Source: Phytoactinopolyspora halophila (lineage in GTDB: Bacteria; Actinomycetota; Actinomycetes; Jiangellales; Jiangellaceae). From it: a DNA stretch of 64,000 bases. Of the stretch, positions 26,978-36,428 are shown in pieces. The stretch spans positions 1-64,000 of the forward strand of contig NZ_QMIG01000019.1 of assembly GCF_003287285.1 (NCBI RefSeq), read 5' to 3'. Within the stretch, counting starts at the first letter, position 1, and every line of letters begins with the position of its first letter. Made by a program: the position numbers and the translations under genes. The notes beneath the pieces were generated by a model. The model had not been told where the DNA came from. It searched no databases and saw only the letters and a program-made list of their open reading frames with translations.

Positions 26978-28163
26978 CGATCATCCCCGCGTGCGCAGGG
27001 AACACGAATGTTTCCCTGATGGGTTCGTGCGGTCCTCATGGATCATCCCCGCGTGCGCGGGGAACACCACCCAACCCAAGGCAGAGCACACGGAAGAACC
27101 GGATCATCCCCGCGTGCGCGGGGAACACCATGTCGACGTTCAGGTGATTGAGGATGGCCCAGGATCATCCCCGCGTGCGCGGGGAACACGCCGTAGGCGT
27201 CGCTCCAGTCTGCGACGTCGACGGATCATCCCCGCGTGCGCGGGGAACACTTGTTGTTATTGAATTCAACGTCGCCTGAACCAGGATCATCCCCGCGTGC
27301 GCGGGGAACACTCGGGCATTGTGGCGTCCTCCATCGCAGAGGGGGGATCATCCCCGCGTGCGCGGGGAACACCGAACCAGAACCTGAGAGGCCATTTCTT
27401 CCTGAGGATCATCCCCGCGTGCGCGGGGAACACATTATGCCAACAATCGAAAATCCCTATCAGGCGGGATCATCCCCGCGTGCGCGGGGAACACGCGGTG
27501 TCGTGCTTCTGATAGTTGGTGTAGTCCGGATCATCCCCGCGTGCGCGGGGAACACATATACGCGCCGTTGGGTTCGGTCAGAGCAATGGGATCATCCCCG
27601 CGTGCGCGGGGAACACAGATTGGTGGACGTTCCCAGGGTCAGCGGGTGTGGATCATCCCCGCGTGCGCGGGGAACACTTCCGTCGCGGGGTTCGATGATG
27701 TCGGGCGAGAGGATCATCCCCGCGTGCGCGGGGAACACGGTCGCGCTGCGCGACCCGGACACCGGGAACTAGGATCATCCCCGCGTGCGCGGGGAACACA
27801 GATCACCGGCCGGCCCCAGCTGACCCAACCGCGGATCATCCCCGCGTGCGCGGGGAACACTGCGCCACCGAGTTCTCGGACGGGTCGTAACAGGGATCAT
27901 CCCCGCGTGCGCGGGGAACACGATCACGTAGTGGGGAGCCTGGCACGTTCTCAAGGATCATCCCCGCGTGCGCGGGGAACACGCATCGTCCTGGATAACC
28001 AGGTGATAGTCCGGGATCATCCCCGCGTGCGCGGGGAACACGAACAAATCAGTTTCTTCTTCTAAATCGAATTGGGATCATCCCCGCGTGCGCGGGGAAC
28101 ACAAATTTCCGCTGGCACAAACCTGACGCCATATCGGATCATCCCCGCGTGCGCGGGGAACAC
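26978..28163 (-). CRISPR. type I-E CRISPR array, 20 repeats, no adjacent cas genes
   Basis: Twenty repeats of 28 bases, starting GGATCATCCCC on the plus strand and ending CGGGGAACAC, with the CCCCGCG/CGCGGGG stem of type I-E repeats. Starts are 26978 (degenerate), 27040, 27101, then every 61 bases to 27955, then 28014, 28075 and 28136. Spacers are 33 bases except the first (34) and that at 27983-28013 (31). In the standard reading orientation the repeat is GTGTTCCCCGCG... on the minus strand. The first repeat (26978-27005) has two changes (C for G at its first position and an A in the stem), marking the old, leader-distal end, so the leader should be on the right, at 28164 onward. No cas1, cas2, cas3 or cascade gene is present in the window. 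Confidence 0.97.
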
Positions 28164-28400
28164 CCTTAATGACCAGCTAGTTTAGCGCGTCGGTGGCCGG
28201 TTTTCAGTCACTTGCGGCTGATCATTGTCGTGGAGATGGAAGCTGGATCCGACCTGCGCATCGCATTCTCGTCGTGCTCGGCTCGCGCACCGTGTATCGG
28301 GTCGGCTGTGCTTTCTGATGGCCCCCGGGCACATGGTCGGTGTTTGCCGGTAGGGTGGTTCGTGATGCCGGTTGGCTCGGAGTCGTTGCCGATCCAGGGT
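28164..28400 (-). promoter_or_regulatory. CRISPR leader candidate
   Basis: The sequence right of the last repeat is AT-richer than its surroundings for about 60 bases (CCTTAATGACCAGCTAGTTTAGCG on the plus strand, given here in part). On the minus strand TAAACT (complement of 28179-28184) could be a -10. The remainder to 28400 contains no gene that I can support. Confidence 0.45.
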
Positions 28401-28405
28401 AGGTT

Positions 28406-28435
28406 TTGACCGGCCGGCGTCTGGACGAGTAAGCT
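28406..28435 (+). promoter_or_regulatory. promoter candidate for rplM-rpsI
   Basis: TTGACC (28406-28411), 18 bases, then TAAGCT (28430-28435), about 100 bases before rplM. It is a good housekeeping-type match and leaves a leader of about 90 bases, in which L13 autoregulation is known in other bacteria. Confidence 0.55.
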
Positions 28436-28531
28436 AGGGCTTCGTTGTGTGCGCCAGCGGTGACCTCGTGATGGGTGACGGCGCGCCACAGACCTGAACC
28501 ATCCCGACGGACGAAGTGAAGGCCTACGACC

Positions 28532-28975
28532 GTGCGCACGTACAGCCCCAAACCCGGCGACGTCGAGCGTCAGTGGTATGTCATCGACGCCAAAGATGTC
28601 GTTCTCGGCAGGCTCGCCTCCCACGCTGCCATCCTGCTCCGCGGTAAGCACAAGCCGCGCTACGCACCGCACGTTGACTCCGGCGACTTCGTGATCATCA
28701 TCAACGCGGACAAGGTCGCGCTGTCGGGGCGTAAACTGGAACAGAAACTCGATTACCGGCATTCTGGGCGCCCCGGCGGATTGCGGTCGATGACCTACGC
28801 GCAGTTGATCGAAAAGGATCCTCGCCGGCTGGTCGAGAAGGCGGTGAAGGGGATGCTGCCGCACAACCGTCTCGGGCGGAAGTTGCTAGGCAAGCTGAAG
28901 GTCTACGCCGGGCCAGAGCATCCGCACCAGGCCCAGAAGCCGGTGCCGTACGAGATCACGCAGCCCACCCAGTGA
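28532..28975 (+). CDS. rplM: ribosomal protein L13
   Basis: L13, 147 residues, an early-assembly protein of the 50S subunit. Start GTG 28532 ([30 protein letters not shown]). The [26 protein letters not shown] block and [16 protein letters not shown] are invariant family parts. It is paired with rpsI 16 bases downstream, the universal L13-S9 arrangement. It directly follows the CRISPR leader region. Confidence 0.97.
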   Translation: MRTYSPKPGDVERQWYVIDAKDVVLGRLASHAAILLRGKHKPRYAPHVDSGDFVIIINADKVALSGRKLEQKLDYRHSGRPGGLRSMTYAQLIEKDPRRLVEKAVKGMLPHNRLGRKLLGKLKVYAGPEHPHQAQKPVPYEITQPTQ

Positions 28976-28991
28976 GCACTGTCGAGACCCC

Positions 28992-29492
28992 ATGAGCGAC
29001 GTGAGCGAGGATATGACCGAAACGACAGTCGAGAACGAGGCTGACGAAGCCTCGGTCCAGACCTTCACTTCTGAAACGGCGCCGACCCCGCGTTCGTCGG
29101 CTATCGAGCCCGCCATGGCCACGGGCCGCCGCAAGGAGGCCGTGGCCCGGGTTCGGATCAAGCCTGGCACTGGCCAGTGGAAGATCAACGGTCGGTCGCT
29201 GGAGGAATACTTCCCCAACAAGGTTCATCAGCAGGTCGCCAAGTCGCCGTTCGCCGAGCTTCACTTGGATGGCCAGTATGATGTCTTCGCACGGCTGAAT
29301 GGCGGAGGTATCTCTGGTCAGGCGGGTGCCTTGCGGCTGGCGCTGGCGCGTGCGTTGAATTCGGCAGATGTCGAGAACAACCGGCCGGCTCTGAAGAAGG
29401 CTGGATTTCTCACCCGGGATTCTCGCGCGACGGAGCGCAAGAAGGCTGGGTTGAAGAAGGCACGCAAGGCTCCGCAGTACAGCAAGCGTTGA
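28992..29492 (+). CDS. rpsI: ribosomal protein S9 with N-terminal extension
   Basis: S9, 166 residues. The conserved S9 part starts at about residue 38 ([19 protein letters not shown]) and ends with [12 protein letters not shown], whose C-terminal Lys-Arg tail reaches the P-site tRNA. The first 37 residues are acidic and low-complexity, a feature common in actinobacterial S9. The ATG at 28992 is close to the rplM stop (16 bases). A hairpin (29552-29585) follows at 60 bases. Confidence 0.97.
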   Translation: MSDVSEDMTETTVENEADEASVQTFTSETAPTPRSSAIEPAMATGRRKEAVARVRIKPGTGQWKINGRSLEEYFPNKVHQQVAKSPFAELHLDGQYDVFARLNGGGISGQAGALRLALARALNSADVENNRPALKKAGFLTRDSRATERKKAGLKKARKAPQYSKR

Positions 29493-29551
29493 TGTCGCGC
29501 TACTAGACAAGCGTTGTCGGCCGTGTGGGGACTTTTTTGCACGGCTATTGA

Positions 29552-29585
29552 TTCGGCCCCGGGGAAACCGTGCTCCGGGGCCGAA
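29552..29585 (+). terminator. hairpin after rpsI
   Basis: TTCGGCCCCGG (29552-29562) is the exact complement of CCGGGGCCGAA (29575-29585), 12-base loop. A smaller hairpin with a T6 loop lies just before (about 29519-29543). It separates rpsI from glmM, although no T-run follows. Confidence 0.65.
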
Positions 29586-29660
29586 GCTGTATCTCATACT
29601 GTTGCCACCCGAGTACGGGGGCCAGTACAAGGGTGATGAGCCGGAGCAAGGAGAAGATAC

Positions 29661-31007
29661 GTGGCGCGCCTCTTCGGAACTGACGGTGTACGGGGTCGAG
29701 CGAACATCGATCTCACGGCAGAGCTCGCTCTCGATCTGTCGGTCGCGGCTGTGCATGTTTTGACTGAAGCCGGTGCGTTCAGCACGGGTAGACCTACTGC
29801 CGTCGTGGGCCGAGACACTCGCGTCTCCGGCGAGTTCCTGGAGTCCGCGGTTTCCGCCGGATTGGCCAGCGCGGGGCTGGATGTTCTGCGGGTGGGCGTG
29901 TTGCCGACCCCGGCCGTCGCCTTTCTCACCGATCGTCTCGGCGCGGATCTGGGCGTCATGCTGTCGGCCAGTCACAACCCGATGCCGGACAACGGCGTGA
30001 AGTTCTTCAACAAGGGTGGCCACAAGATCGACGACGCGCTCGAAGACGCGATCGAAGCACGATTGCGAGAGCCGTGGAACCGGCCCACGGGCGCCGACGT
30101 GGGCCGGATCCGAGACTTTCCGGAAGCTCAGGAGACCTACATCGATCACATCGTCGGCTCGGCACCTCACCGCCTGGACGGACTGAAGGTCGTCGTCGAC
30201 TGTGCTCACGGAGCGGCGTTCGTGGTGGCGCCGGAGGTCTTGCGCCGTCTCGGCGCCGAGGTCGTGGCGATCGCCGCCGATCCGGACGGTACGAACATCA
30301 ACGATCGTTGTGGCTCGACCCACATCGAGACCCTCGTCGACGCGGTTCAGGAGCATGGCGCCGATGCTGGCGTGGCGCATGACGGCGACGCTGACCGTTG
30401 TCTAGCCGTCGATTCCCGGGGCAAGGTCGTCGACGGTGATCAGATACTTGCGATCCTGGCGTTGGCGATGCAGGAACGAGGTGCGTTGCGCCACGACACC
30501 GTGGTCGCCACCGTCATGTCGAACGAGGGAATGCGCCTCGCGATGCGATCTGCTGGGCTGACGGTGGTGGATACGGCCGTCGGGGATCGTTACGTGCTGG
30601 AGGCGATGAAAGGTGGCGGGTACTCCCTCGGTGGGGAGCAGTCCGGGCACATCGTCATGCTCGATCACGGCACCACCGGCGACGGAGTGCAGACGGCCAC
30701 CCATCTGCTGGCCCACGTCGCGGCGGGTGATCGTTCGTTGGATGAGTTGGCCGCGGTCGTGCAGCCGCTTCCCCAGATCCTGGTCAACGTCTCGGGTGTG
30801 GACAAGGCGCGGGTGACCACGGACGAGGCCATCAGGATGGCCGTTGCCAGCGCTGAAGAAGAACTCATGGGAACGGGCCGCGTGTTGCTCCGGCCCTCGG
30901 GGACGGAACCGGTCGTACGCGTCATGGTCGAAGCGAGCACCGCTGATCAGGCCGATACGATCGCGCGGCGGCTGGCTCACGTCGTGGAGGCCTCGCTCGC
31001 CCACTGA
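29661..31007 (+). CDS. glmM: phosphoglucosamine mutase
   Basis: GlmM, 448 residues, isomerises glucosamine-6-phosphate to glucosamine-1-phosphate for UDP-GlcNAc and peptidoglycan. It starts MARLFGTDGVRGRAN. The phosphoserine is Ser104 in LSASHNPMPDNG; the metal loop is HDGDADR, the sugar loop GGEQSGHI and the phosphate-binding loop RPSGTEPVVRVMVE near the end. Start GTG 29661 with AAGGAGA upstream. The partner glmS lies 3 kb downstream, so the glucosamine branch of wall synthesis is close together. Confidence 0.97.
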   Translation: MARLFGTDGVRGRANIDLTAELALDLSVAAVHVLTEAGAFSTGRPTAVVGRDTRVSGEFLESAVSAGLASAGLDVLRVGVLPTPAVAFLTDRLGADLGVMLSASHNPMPDNGVKFFNKGGHKIDDALEDAIEARLREPWNRPTGADVGRIRDFPEAQETYIDHIVGSAPHRLDGLKVVVDCAHGAAFVVAPEVLRRLGAEVVAIAADPDGTNINDRCGSTHIETLVDAVQEHGADAGVAHDGDADRCLAVDSRGKVVDGDQILAILALAMQERGALRHDTVVATVMSNEGMRLAMRSAGLTVVDTAVGDRYVLEAMKGGGYSLGGEQSGHIVMLDHGTTGDGVQTATHLLAHVAAGDRSLDELAAVVQPLPQILVNVSGVDKARVTTDEAIRMAVASAEEELMGTGRVLLRPSGTEPVVRVMVEASTADQADTIARRLAHVVEASLAH

Positions 31008-31043
31008 CTCATGAACTGCTGCGGTGAGGCTGTCCCGCAGGTG

Positions 31044-32036
31044 TCAGAGTTTTCGTTGATATCCCGCGCCCCAACCTTCCACCTGGTAGCCCAACGTCTC
31101 GTTGACGCTGATCATGTGCTGATTAGACTCGGCGTTCCACGTCCAGATGGCCCTGATACCGGGACGGTCGTGCAGTACCGCCCGAAGGTTCGCTGCTTTG
31201 AGTAACAGGCCGAGCCGATGTCCGCGATGTGGAGGATCGACGAGGGTCGAGTCCTGAAAGCCGTTCTCGTCGCTGTGTTGTTGGAGCGAGATTCGCGTCA
31301 AGCCAGCCAGGCCACCGTCCGGAGCGACCGCCACCGCCGTCCAATAGCTGCGGCCCATGCGCTCGTGTCGTCGCTCGGAGATCCGGATCCGGTCTTCGTC
31401 CCAGGCCTCGCCTTCGTAGTCCAGCTCACCGAGCGGCGCATCGGTGCTCAGCCGTCCTTCCAAGCGGGCGTATTCACGCACGTACTCATCCGGTGTTCGC
31501 CCGCGCCAGGTGACGATCTCGTAGCCGTCGGCCCGGGGCCGAGCTTCCTCCTCCGCCGCGGCGATCCTCGCCAGATGGAACGGGGCACGCTGAACACGGG
31601 CGATCTCGGTGATCCGGTGAGTGAATCCATGCCGCGCGGCGAAGCGAGTTCCCGAGGTCGACGATGTGCTAGCGGGACCCTCGATCTGGCTCAGGAGGCT
31701 GGTTCGCCCGTACTGCTGAGCTACCGTTTCCAGCTCCTCGAGCAGGGCAGTGCCGATACCGCGGCGTCGAGCCTCGGGACGTACCCAAATCTCGGACTCG
31801 CCGAGGCTGAGATTGTCTCGCAACGGCAGATGCAGCACGGCGGCACCGAGTGCCTGCTGGTCCTCTTCAGCTAGCCACAGCTTGACGTCACGATATTCGT
31901 GGGTCTCGTGGACGACCTCGAGTTCGCTCTTCTCGAACCGTGGACCGTGGGGATAGTCGGCAGCATGCCCGTGCCGATAGACGTCGTACCAGGATGCGAA
32001 CGCGTCGTCCGCGGACGTGATGGGGCGAATATGCAC
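31044..32036 (-). CDS. double GNAT-domain acetyltransferase
   Basis: A 330-residue protein with two GNAT folds. The first (about 1-150) contains IWVRPEARRRGIGTALLEEL, the acetyl-CoA-binding R/Q-x-x-G-x-G/A loop. The second (about 165-330) has STLVDPPHRGHRLGLLLKAANLRAVL in the same role. Tandem GNAT proteins include mycothiol synthase and various actinobacterial enzymes of unknown substrate; the sequence is not clearly MshD. It is alone and convergent with glmM. Confidence 0.85.
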   Translation of the reverse strand: MHIRPITSADDAFASWYDVYRHGHAADYPHGPRFEKSELEVVHETHEYRDVKLWLAEEDQQALGAAVLHLPLRDNLSLGESEIWVRPEARRRGIGTALLEELETVAQQYGRTSLLSQIEGPASTSSTSGTRFAARHGFTHRITEIARVQRAPFHLARIAAAEEEARPRADGYEIVTWRGRTPDEYVREYARLEGRLSTDAPLGELDYEGEAWDEDRIRISERRHERMGRSYWTAVAVAPDGGLAGLTRISLQQHSDENGFQDSTLVDPPHRGHRLGLLLKAANLRAVLHDRPGIRAIWTWNAESNQHMISVNETLGYQVEGWGAGYQRKL

Positions 32037-32105
32037 GTCTCAAGCCTGGATGACGCCGTGCCCGCGAGCAACTCATTTACCGCGCGGTGACAGCCGTCGC
32101 CGTCG

Positions 32106-32891
32106 TCATTCGGGCGCGGCCGAGCCGACGAGGTAGGTCGAGGGCCCAGTGTCCGAACCAGCGGCGTCGTGCTCGAGGATGTCGGCCAGTACCACGGTGA
32201 TGTTGTCCGGGCCACCTCTGGACAGGCTGGCGTCGATCAGGTCCTGAGCCGTCTGACCCGGCGTGGATCCCGCCGTGAGCAGCCGAGTGATCACATCGTC
32301 AGCGACCACATCCGTGAGCCCATCGCTGCAAATCAGAATGCGGTCCCCCGGCTCCACCTCGACGAGCGAGAGATCGGCGTCGACGTCGTGCTGCCCCTGC
32401 AAGGCCTTGACCACCATCGATCGCGCTGGATGGCTCCGGGCCTGTTCCGCTGTGATCTCTCCGTCGTCGACGAGTGCCTGGACGAGCGTGTGATCGTGCG
32501 TGAGCTGTCGCAGCTGTGCACCCCGGAGCAGGTAGGCGCGGGAATCGCCGATGTGTCCGAGAGCGATCCGCGATGGCGGGGCCCCGTCTTCGGCGATCAC
32601 GACCGCTGTGGCGGTCGTGCCCATACCGTCCCGCGCCGGGGCGTCGTCGATGAGCTGGCGGATGCGCGTATTGGCGGCGTGGAATCGCTCCTTCAGTACC
32701 TCGAGTGGGTCACCGCGCGTCCCGTCGAGGTTGGCGAGCTCACTGATGACTGCGTGGCTGGCCACTTCCCCCGCGGCATGTCCCCCCATCCCGTCGGCTA
32801 CGGCGAAGACGTATGGCCCGGCAATACCCGCATCTTCGTTGCCCTCGCGATCCAAACCGGCATCGGAACGCGCAACATAGCGCACGTGCAT
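32106..32891 (-). CDS. PP2C-type Ser/Thr protein phosphatase
   Basis: A soluble PPM-family phosphatase of 261 residues. Metal-binding motifs are SDAGLDREGNEDA at the start, VFAVADGMGGHAAGEVAS (Asp33, Gly34), LICSDGLTDVV and the final RGGPDNITVVLADI. It would reverse the action of PknB-type kinases; one such kinase is at 60377. It has no membrane helix, unlike PstP of mycobacteria. It is followed on the same strand by a 69-base gap to the acetyltransferase gene. Confidence 0.92.
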   Translation of the reverse strand: MHVRYVARSDAGLDREGNEDAGIAGPYVFAVADGMGGHAAGEVASHAVISELANLDGTRGDPLEVLKERFHAANTRIRQLIDDAPARDGMGTTATAVVIAEDGAPPSRIALGHIGDSRAYLLRGAQLRQLTHDHTLVQALVDDGEITAEQARSHPARSMVVKALQGQHDVDADLSLVEVEPGDRILICSDGLTDVVADDVITRLLTAGSTPGQTAQDLIDASLSRGGPDNITVVLADILEHDAAGSDTGPSTYLVGSAAPE

Positions 32892-32941
32892 AGGAATACC
32901 CTAGAGCCTTTGCTTTCCAATCGGTGCCGGCATGCCAGAGA

Positions 32942-33907
32942 TCAGATCTTACGCAAACGGACGCGTTGTACGGAGTGGTCCGACGCCTTGGACAGGACGA
33001 GGGTCGCGCGGCCACGGGTGGGCAGGATGTTCTGGTTCAGGTTGGGCCCGTTGATGGTGTCCCACAGGTGTTCGGCCTGTGCCACGGCGGCATCATGATC
33101 CAGCTCGGCATAGCGGCGGAAGTATGACTCCGGCCGGCGAAAGGCCGTCTCGCGTAGGCGCAGGAAGCGCGTGACGTACCACTGCCGGATATCCTCTGCC
33201 GCGGCATCGACGTAGATCGAGAAGTCGAAGAAGTCGCTGACAGCCAGGCCAGATACGCCATTCTCGCGTGGGCGGGCCGGTTGGAGAACGTTCAGCCCTT
33301 CGAGGAGCACGATGTCGGGATGCCTGACAACGACCTTCTCGTCGGGCACGATGTCGTACGTCAAGTGCGAGTAGACCGGCGCGCTCACCTCGGCGGCGCC
33401 GGATTTCACGGCGGCGACGAATCTCAGCAGTGCCCGCCGATCATACGACTCCGGGAAGCCCTTGCGCTGCATCAACTGCCGGCGCTCGAGCTCCGCGTTC
33501 GGAAGCAGGAACCCGTCGGTGGTGACCAGGGAGACGCGCGGATGGTCGGGCCAGCGGGCGAGCAGCAGGCGGAGAAGCCGGGCAATCGTGGATTTCCCGA
33601 CGGCCACCGAGCCACCGATGCCGATGACGTACGGGGTGCGCTCAGCGTAGGTGCCGAGGAACGTCTTCGTCGCCTCGTACAGCCGCGCTACACCACGCAC
33701 GTGCAGGTTGAGCAGGCGAGACAGCGGTAGATAGATGTCTCGTACCTCGTCCAGGTCGACCTCGTCCCCGAGCCCGCGCAGTTCTTCGAGCTCATCCGCG
33801 GTCAGGGGGAGTGGGGTCTGGTCTCGCAGTCGTGCCCATTCGCTCCTGGTGAGGTCGACGAACGGGGACAGCGGCTGTGCTTCGTGTTCGGCCATAGCGA
33901 CGCCCAT
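32942..33907 (-). CDS. coaA: type I pantothenate kinase
   Basis: CoaA, up to 321 residues, phosphorylates pantothenate, the first step to coenzyme A. The P-loop [10 protein letters not shown] is at 98-107; [29 protein letters not shown] and the [21 protein letters not shown] block are all family hallmarks. ATG 33907 is used; ATG 33895 (MAEHEAQP) is equally plausible and no ribosome binding site decides. It diverges from glmS, with 87 bases between the two start codons; the promoters must lie in or near that gap. Confidence 0.95.
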   Translation of the reverse strand: MGVAMAEHEAQPLSPFVDLTRSEWARLRDQTPLPLTADELEELRGLGDEVDLDEVRDIYLPLSRLLNLHVRGVARLYEATKTFLGTYAERTPYVIGIGGSVAVGKSTIARLLRLLLARWPDHPRVSLVTTDGFLLPNAELERRQLMQRKGFPESYDRRALLRFVAAVKSGAAEVSAPVYSHLTYDIVPDEKVVVRHPDIVLLEGLNVLQPARPRENGVSGLAVSDFFDFSIYVDAAAEDIRQWYVTRFLRLRETAFRRPESYFRRYAELDHDAAVAQAEHLWDTINGPNLNQNILPTRGRATLVLSKASDHSVQRVRLRKI

Positions 33908-33994
33908 TCTGCCGTGTGCCTCGACATGTCCGGTCGCGGGCGGTGGTATGGGTCTCCCTGTGGGTATCGAGGAAGGACAGCTACGCTGGCTTGG

Positions 33995-35842
33995 GTGTGC
34001 GGCATCGTAGGTTACGCAGGCAGCCAGCAGGCGATGGACGTCGTCCTGGAAGGGCTGCGCAGACTCGAGTATCGCGGCTATGACTCCGCTGGAGTCGCGG
34101 TCGTCGCGGACGGCGCCCTCGCTTCGGTCAAACGTGCAGGTAAGCTGGGCAACCTCGAGAAGGCGTTGGGGGAGACGCCACTGCCGTCGGCGACCACTGG
34201 TCTAGGACATACTCGCTGGGCCACACACGGCCCGCCCAACGATCGAAATGCGCATCCCCATCTGGACGGACCCGGGCAGGTGGCGGTGATCCACAATGGC
34301 ATCATCGAGAATTTCGCCCGGCTCCGTGCCGAGCTAGAAGCCGGTGGTGTCGGTTTCAACTCCGACACGGATACCGAGGTGGTCGCTCATCTCCTGGCCG
34401 CCGAGGTCGCGGCGGGATCCGAGCTGGCCGACGCCATGCGGTCGGTGTGCCGTCGGCTCTCCGGGGCGTTCACGCTGCTCGCGGTGCACGCCGAAGCACC
34501 CGACCGGGTGGTGGCCGCGCGGCAGAATTCACCGCTGGTCGTGGGCGTCGGTACCGGTGAGAACTTCCTCGCGTCTGACGTCGCGGCATTCATCGCCCAT
34601 ACGCGTGAGGCCATGGAGATCGACGACGGCCAGGTGGTCGAGATCACTCCCGATGAGGTCACGGTCACTGACTTCGACGGGGTATCCGCGCAGCAGCGCC
34701 GTTTCCACGTCGACTGGGATGCGTCGGCCGCCGTGAAGGACGGCTACGACTACTTCATGCTCAAGGAGATCGCCGAGCAGCCCACGGCGGTGGCGAACAC
34801 GTTGCTGGGCCGGATCAGCTCCAGCGGGAGACTCTCCCTGGATCAGATGCGCCTGTCCGACGAGGAGTTGCGCGAGATCGACAAGGTGGTGGTCCTGGCG
34901 TGCGGGACCGCCTATCACGCGGGAATGGTCACCAAGTACGCCATCGAGCATTGGACCCGCGTCCCCTGTGAAGTGGAGCTCGCCAGCGAGTTCCGCTACC
35001 GCGATCCCGTGGTCGACCGGCAGACGCTGGTCGTGGCGATCAGCCAGTCAGGCGAGACGATGGACACCCTCATGGCGCTGCGCTATGCGCGCGAGCAAGG
35101 GGCACGCGTGCTCGCAGTCTGCAACACGAACGGCTCGACCATCCCGCGCGAGTCCGACGCCGTCCTGTACACGTACGCCGGTCCCGAGGTTGCTGTCGCG
35201 TCCACCAAAGCGTTCCTCACCCAGCTCATCGCGTGCTACCTCGTCGGGCTGTATCTGGGGCAGGTCCGGGGAACGAAGTGGGGCGACGAGATCCGTTCCG
35301 TGGTGCGGGACCTCGCGGATCTACCCGCCAAGGTCGAGCAGGTTCTCGAGACGATGGAACCGGTACGGTCGCTGGCGCGCGAACTGGCCGGCTCGACATC
35401 GGTGCTGTTCCTCGGCCGGCACGTGGGCTACCCCGTGGCGCTGGAGGGCGCGCTCAAGCTCAAGGAGCTGGCGTACATGCACGCGGAAGGATTCGCCGCG
35501 GGTGAACTCAAGCACGGACCGATCGCCTTGATCGAGGATGGTGTCCCGGTGATCGTTGTGGTTCCGTCGCCGCGGGGCCGGTCCGTCCTGCATGACAAGA
35601 TCGTGAGCAACATCCAGGAGATCCGGGCACGCGGCGCGCGGACCATCGTCATCGCGGAGGAAGGTGACGAAGCGGTGCAACCCTATGCGGATCATCTGGT
35701 CGCCGTGCCGGAGTGCCCGACGCTGCTTCAGCCGGTCGTGACCACTGTCCCGCTTCAGGTCTTCGCGTGCGAGATGGCCAGCGCTCGCGGCTTCGACGTG
35801 GACCAGCCACGGAATCTCGCCAAGAGCGTGACCGTCGAATAG
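33995..35842 (+). CDS. glmS: glucosamine--fructose-6-phosphate aminotransferase
   Basis: GlmS, 615 residues, makes glucosamine-6-phosphate from fructose-6-phosphate and glutamine. The start is GTG 33995, fixed by the need for Cys2 at the N-terminus (MCGIVGYAG), the glutaminase nucleophile after Met removal. The glutaminase domain (1-240) has [12 protein letters not shown] and GHTRWATHG. Two SIS sugar-isomerase domains follow, with ACGTAYHAG and ISQSGET (about 295-350) and [29 protein letters not shown]; the C-terminus ends [10 protein letters not shown] 22-bp hairpin element follows the stop (35851-35908). Confidence 0.97.
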   Translation: MCGIVGYAGSQQAMDVVLEGLRRLEYRGYDSAGVAVVADGALASVKRAGKLGNLEKALGETPLPSATTGLGHTRWATHGPPNDRNAHPHLDGPGQVAVIHNGIIENFARLRAELEAGGVGFNSDTDTEVVAHLLAAEVAAGSELADAMRSVCRRLSGAFTLLAVHAEAPDRVVAARQNSPLVVGVGTGENFLASDVAAFIAHTREAMEIDDGQVVEITPDEVTVTDFDGVSAQQRRFHVDWDASAAVKDGYDYFMLKEIAEQPTAVANTLLGRISSSGRLSLDQMRLSDEELREIDKVVVLACGTAYHAGMVTKYAIEHWTRVPCEVELASEFRYRDPVVDRQTLVVAISQSGETMDTLMALRYAREQGARVLAVCNTNGSTIPRESDAVLYTYAGPEVAVASTKAFLTQLIACYLVGLYLGQVRGTKWGDEIRSVVRDLADLPAKVEQVLETMEPVRSLARELAGSTSVLFLGRHVGYPVALEGALKLKELAYMHAEGFAAGELKHGPIALIEDGVPVIVVVPSPRGRSVLHDKIVSNIQEIRARGARTIVIAEEGDEAVQPYADHLVAVPECPTLLQPVVTTVPLQVFACEMASARGFDVDQPRNLAKSVTVE

Positions 35843-35850
35843 CCGCCCCA

Positions 35851-35908
35851 CCCGCTGATCATGAACACTAGCCGGCCTATGGGCGGGCTAGTGTTCATGA
35901 TCAGCGGG
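35851..35908. terminator. 22-bp hairpin, TGATCATGAACA family, copy 1
   Basis: CCCGCTGATCATGAACACTAGC (given as 35851-35872, key core TGATCATGAACA) pairs perfectly with 35887-35908 around a 14-base loop. It lies between glmS and the convergent membrane-protein gene, and its right arm contains the stop codon of that gene. A bidirectional terminator is likely. Related copies are at 57851-57918 and (half) 142-157. Confidence 0.85.
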
Positions 35909-36380
35909 ATGTGGGGGTGGCCGTCAGGATGGCGAGAACGGCGAGCGTGAACGTGACGCCCACCAGAGCGATCATCGTTACCGCGTGCCGGTGCAGCACG
36001 CGTCGATGTGCCGGGCGCTCCTCAGGCAACGCGAACACCCGGCGTGGCCACAGCCGCCACGAGACGCGCACGAACACGGCCAGCGCCGCCAGGAGCGCGA
36101 GACCTTCGAGGGCGAAGAGCATGATCGACGACGTCGCGAGCTTGCCGGCGACGGCCAAGAGCAGACCGGAGATGCCGAGTACGGCGACGATCGCCAGCAC
36201 CGGCCTCCGGTTTCCCGCGCCGAGTGTGGTGAGGAACGCTTCCAGCCCGTCGTCGTCTGCCGCGAGGAACCGGGAAGCTCGCGGTTGCACGATGAGCAGG
36301 CTGTAGAGCATGGAACCCAACCAGATACCGAGCAGACCGAGGTGCGCGATGGCGAGAAGTGCGAAGAGTGCGAAGGCCAC
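35901..36380 (-). CDS. four-helix membrane protein, unknown function
   Basis: A 159-residue hydrophobic protein with four predicted membrane segments (about 3-30, 58-80, 84-104, 128-155). Conserved-looking features are HLGLLGIWLGSMLYSLLIVQPRASRFL near the start and WRLWPRRVFALPEERPAHRRVLHRH in a cytoplasmic loop. The overall build is like proteins annotated as CopD/DUF4149-type, but I cannot assign a family with confidence. Its stop codon lies in the right arm of the inverted repeat shared with glmS. The gene starts 48 bases from acpS, on the opposite strand. Confidence 0.75.
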   Translation of the reverse strand: MAFALFALLAIAHLGLLGIWLGSMLYSLLIVQPRASRFLAADDDGLEAFLTTLGAGNRRPVLAIVAVLGISGLLLAVAGKLATSSIMLFALEGLALLAALAVFVRVSWRLWPRRVFALPEERPAHRRVLHRHAVTMIALVGVTFTLAVLAILTATPTSR

Positions 36381-36428
36381 GGTCGGTCAGTGTAAAACGC
36401 CAGATCGACGGGATGCGGGCTTAGGCTG

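Noticed and set aside
26733-28065. Long open frames across the CRISPR array with repeated peptides such as SSPRARGT, IIPACAGNT and HPRVRGEH
   Set aside because: These peptides are just the three-frame translation of the CRISPR repeat; such false proteins are well known from arrays of this type.
27006-28135. Self-targeting spacers
   Set aside because: By eye I found no spacer with a full match in this 64-kb window. This is not a proper search of the genome.
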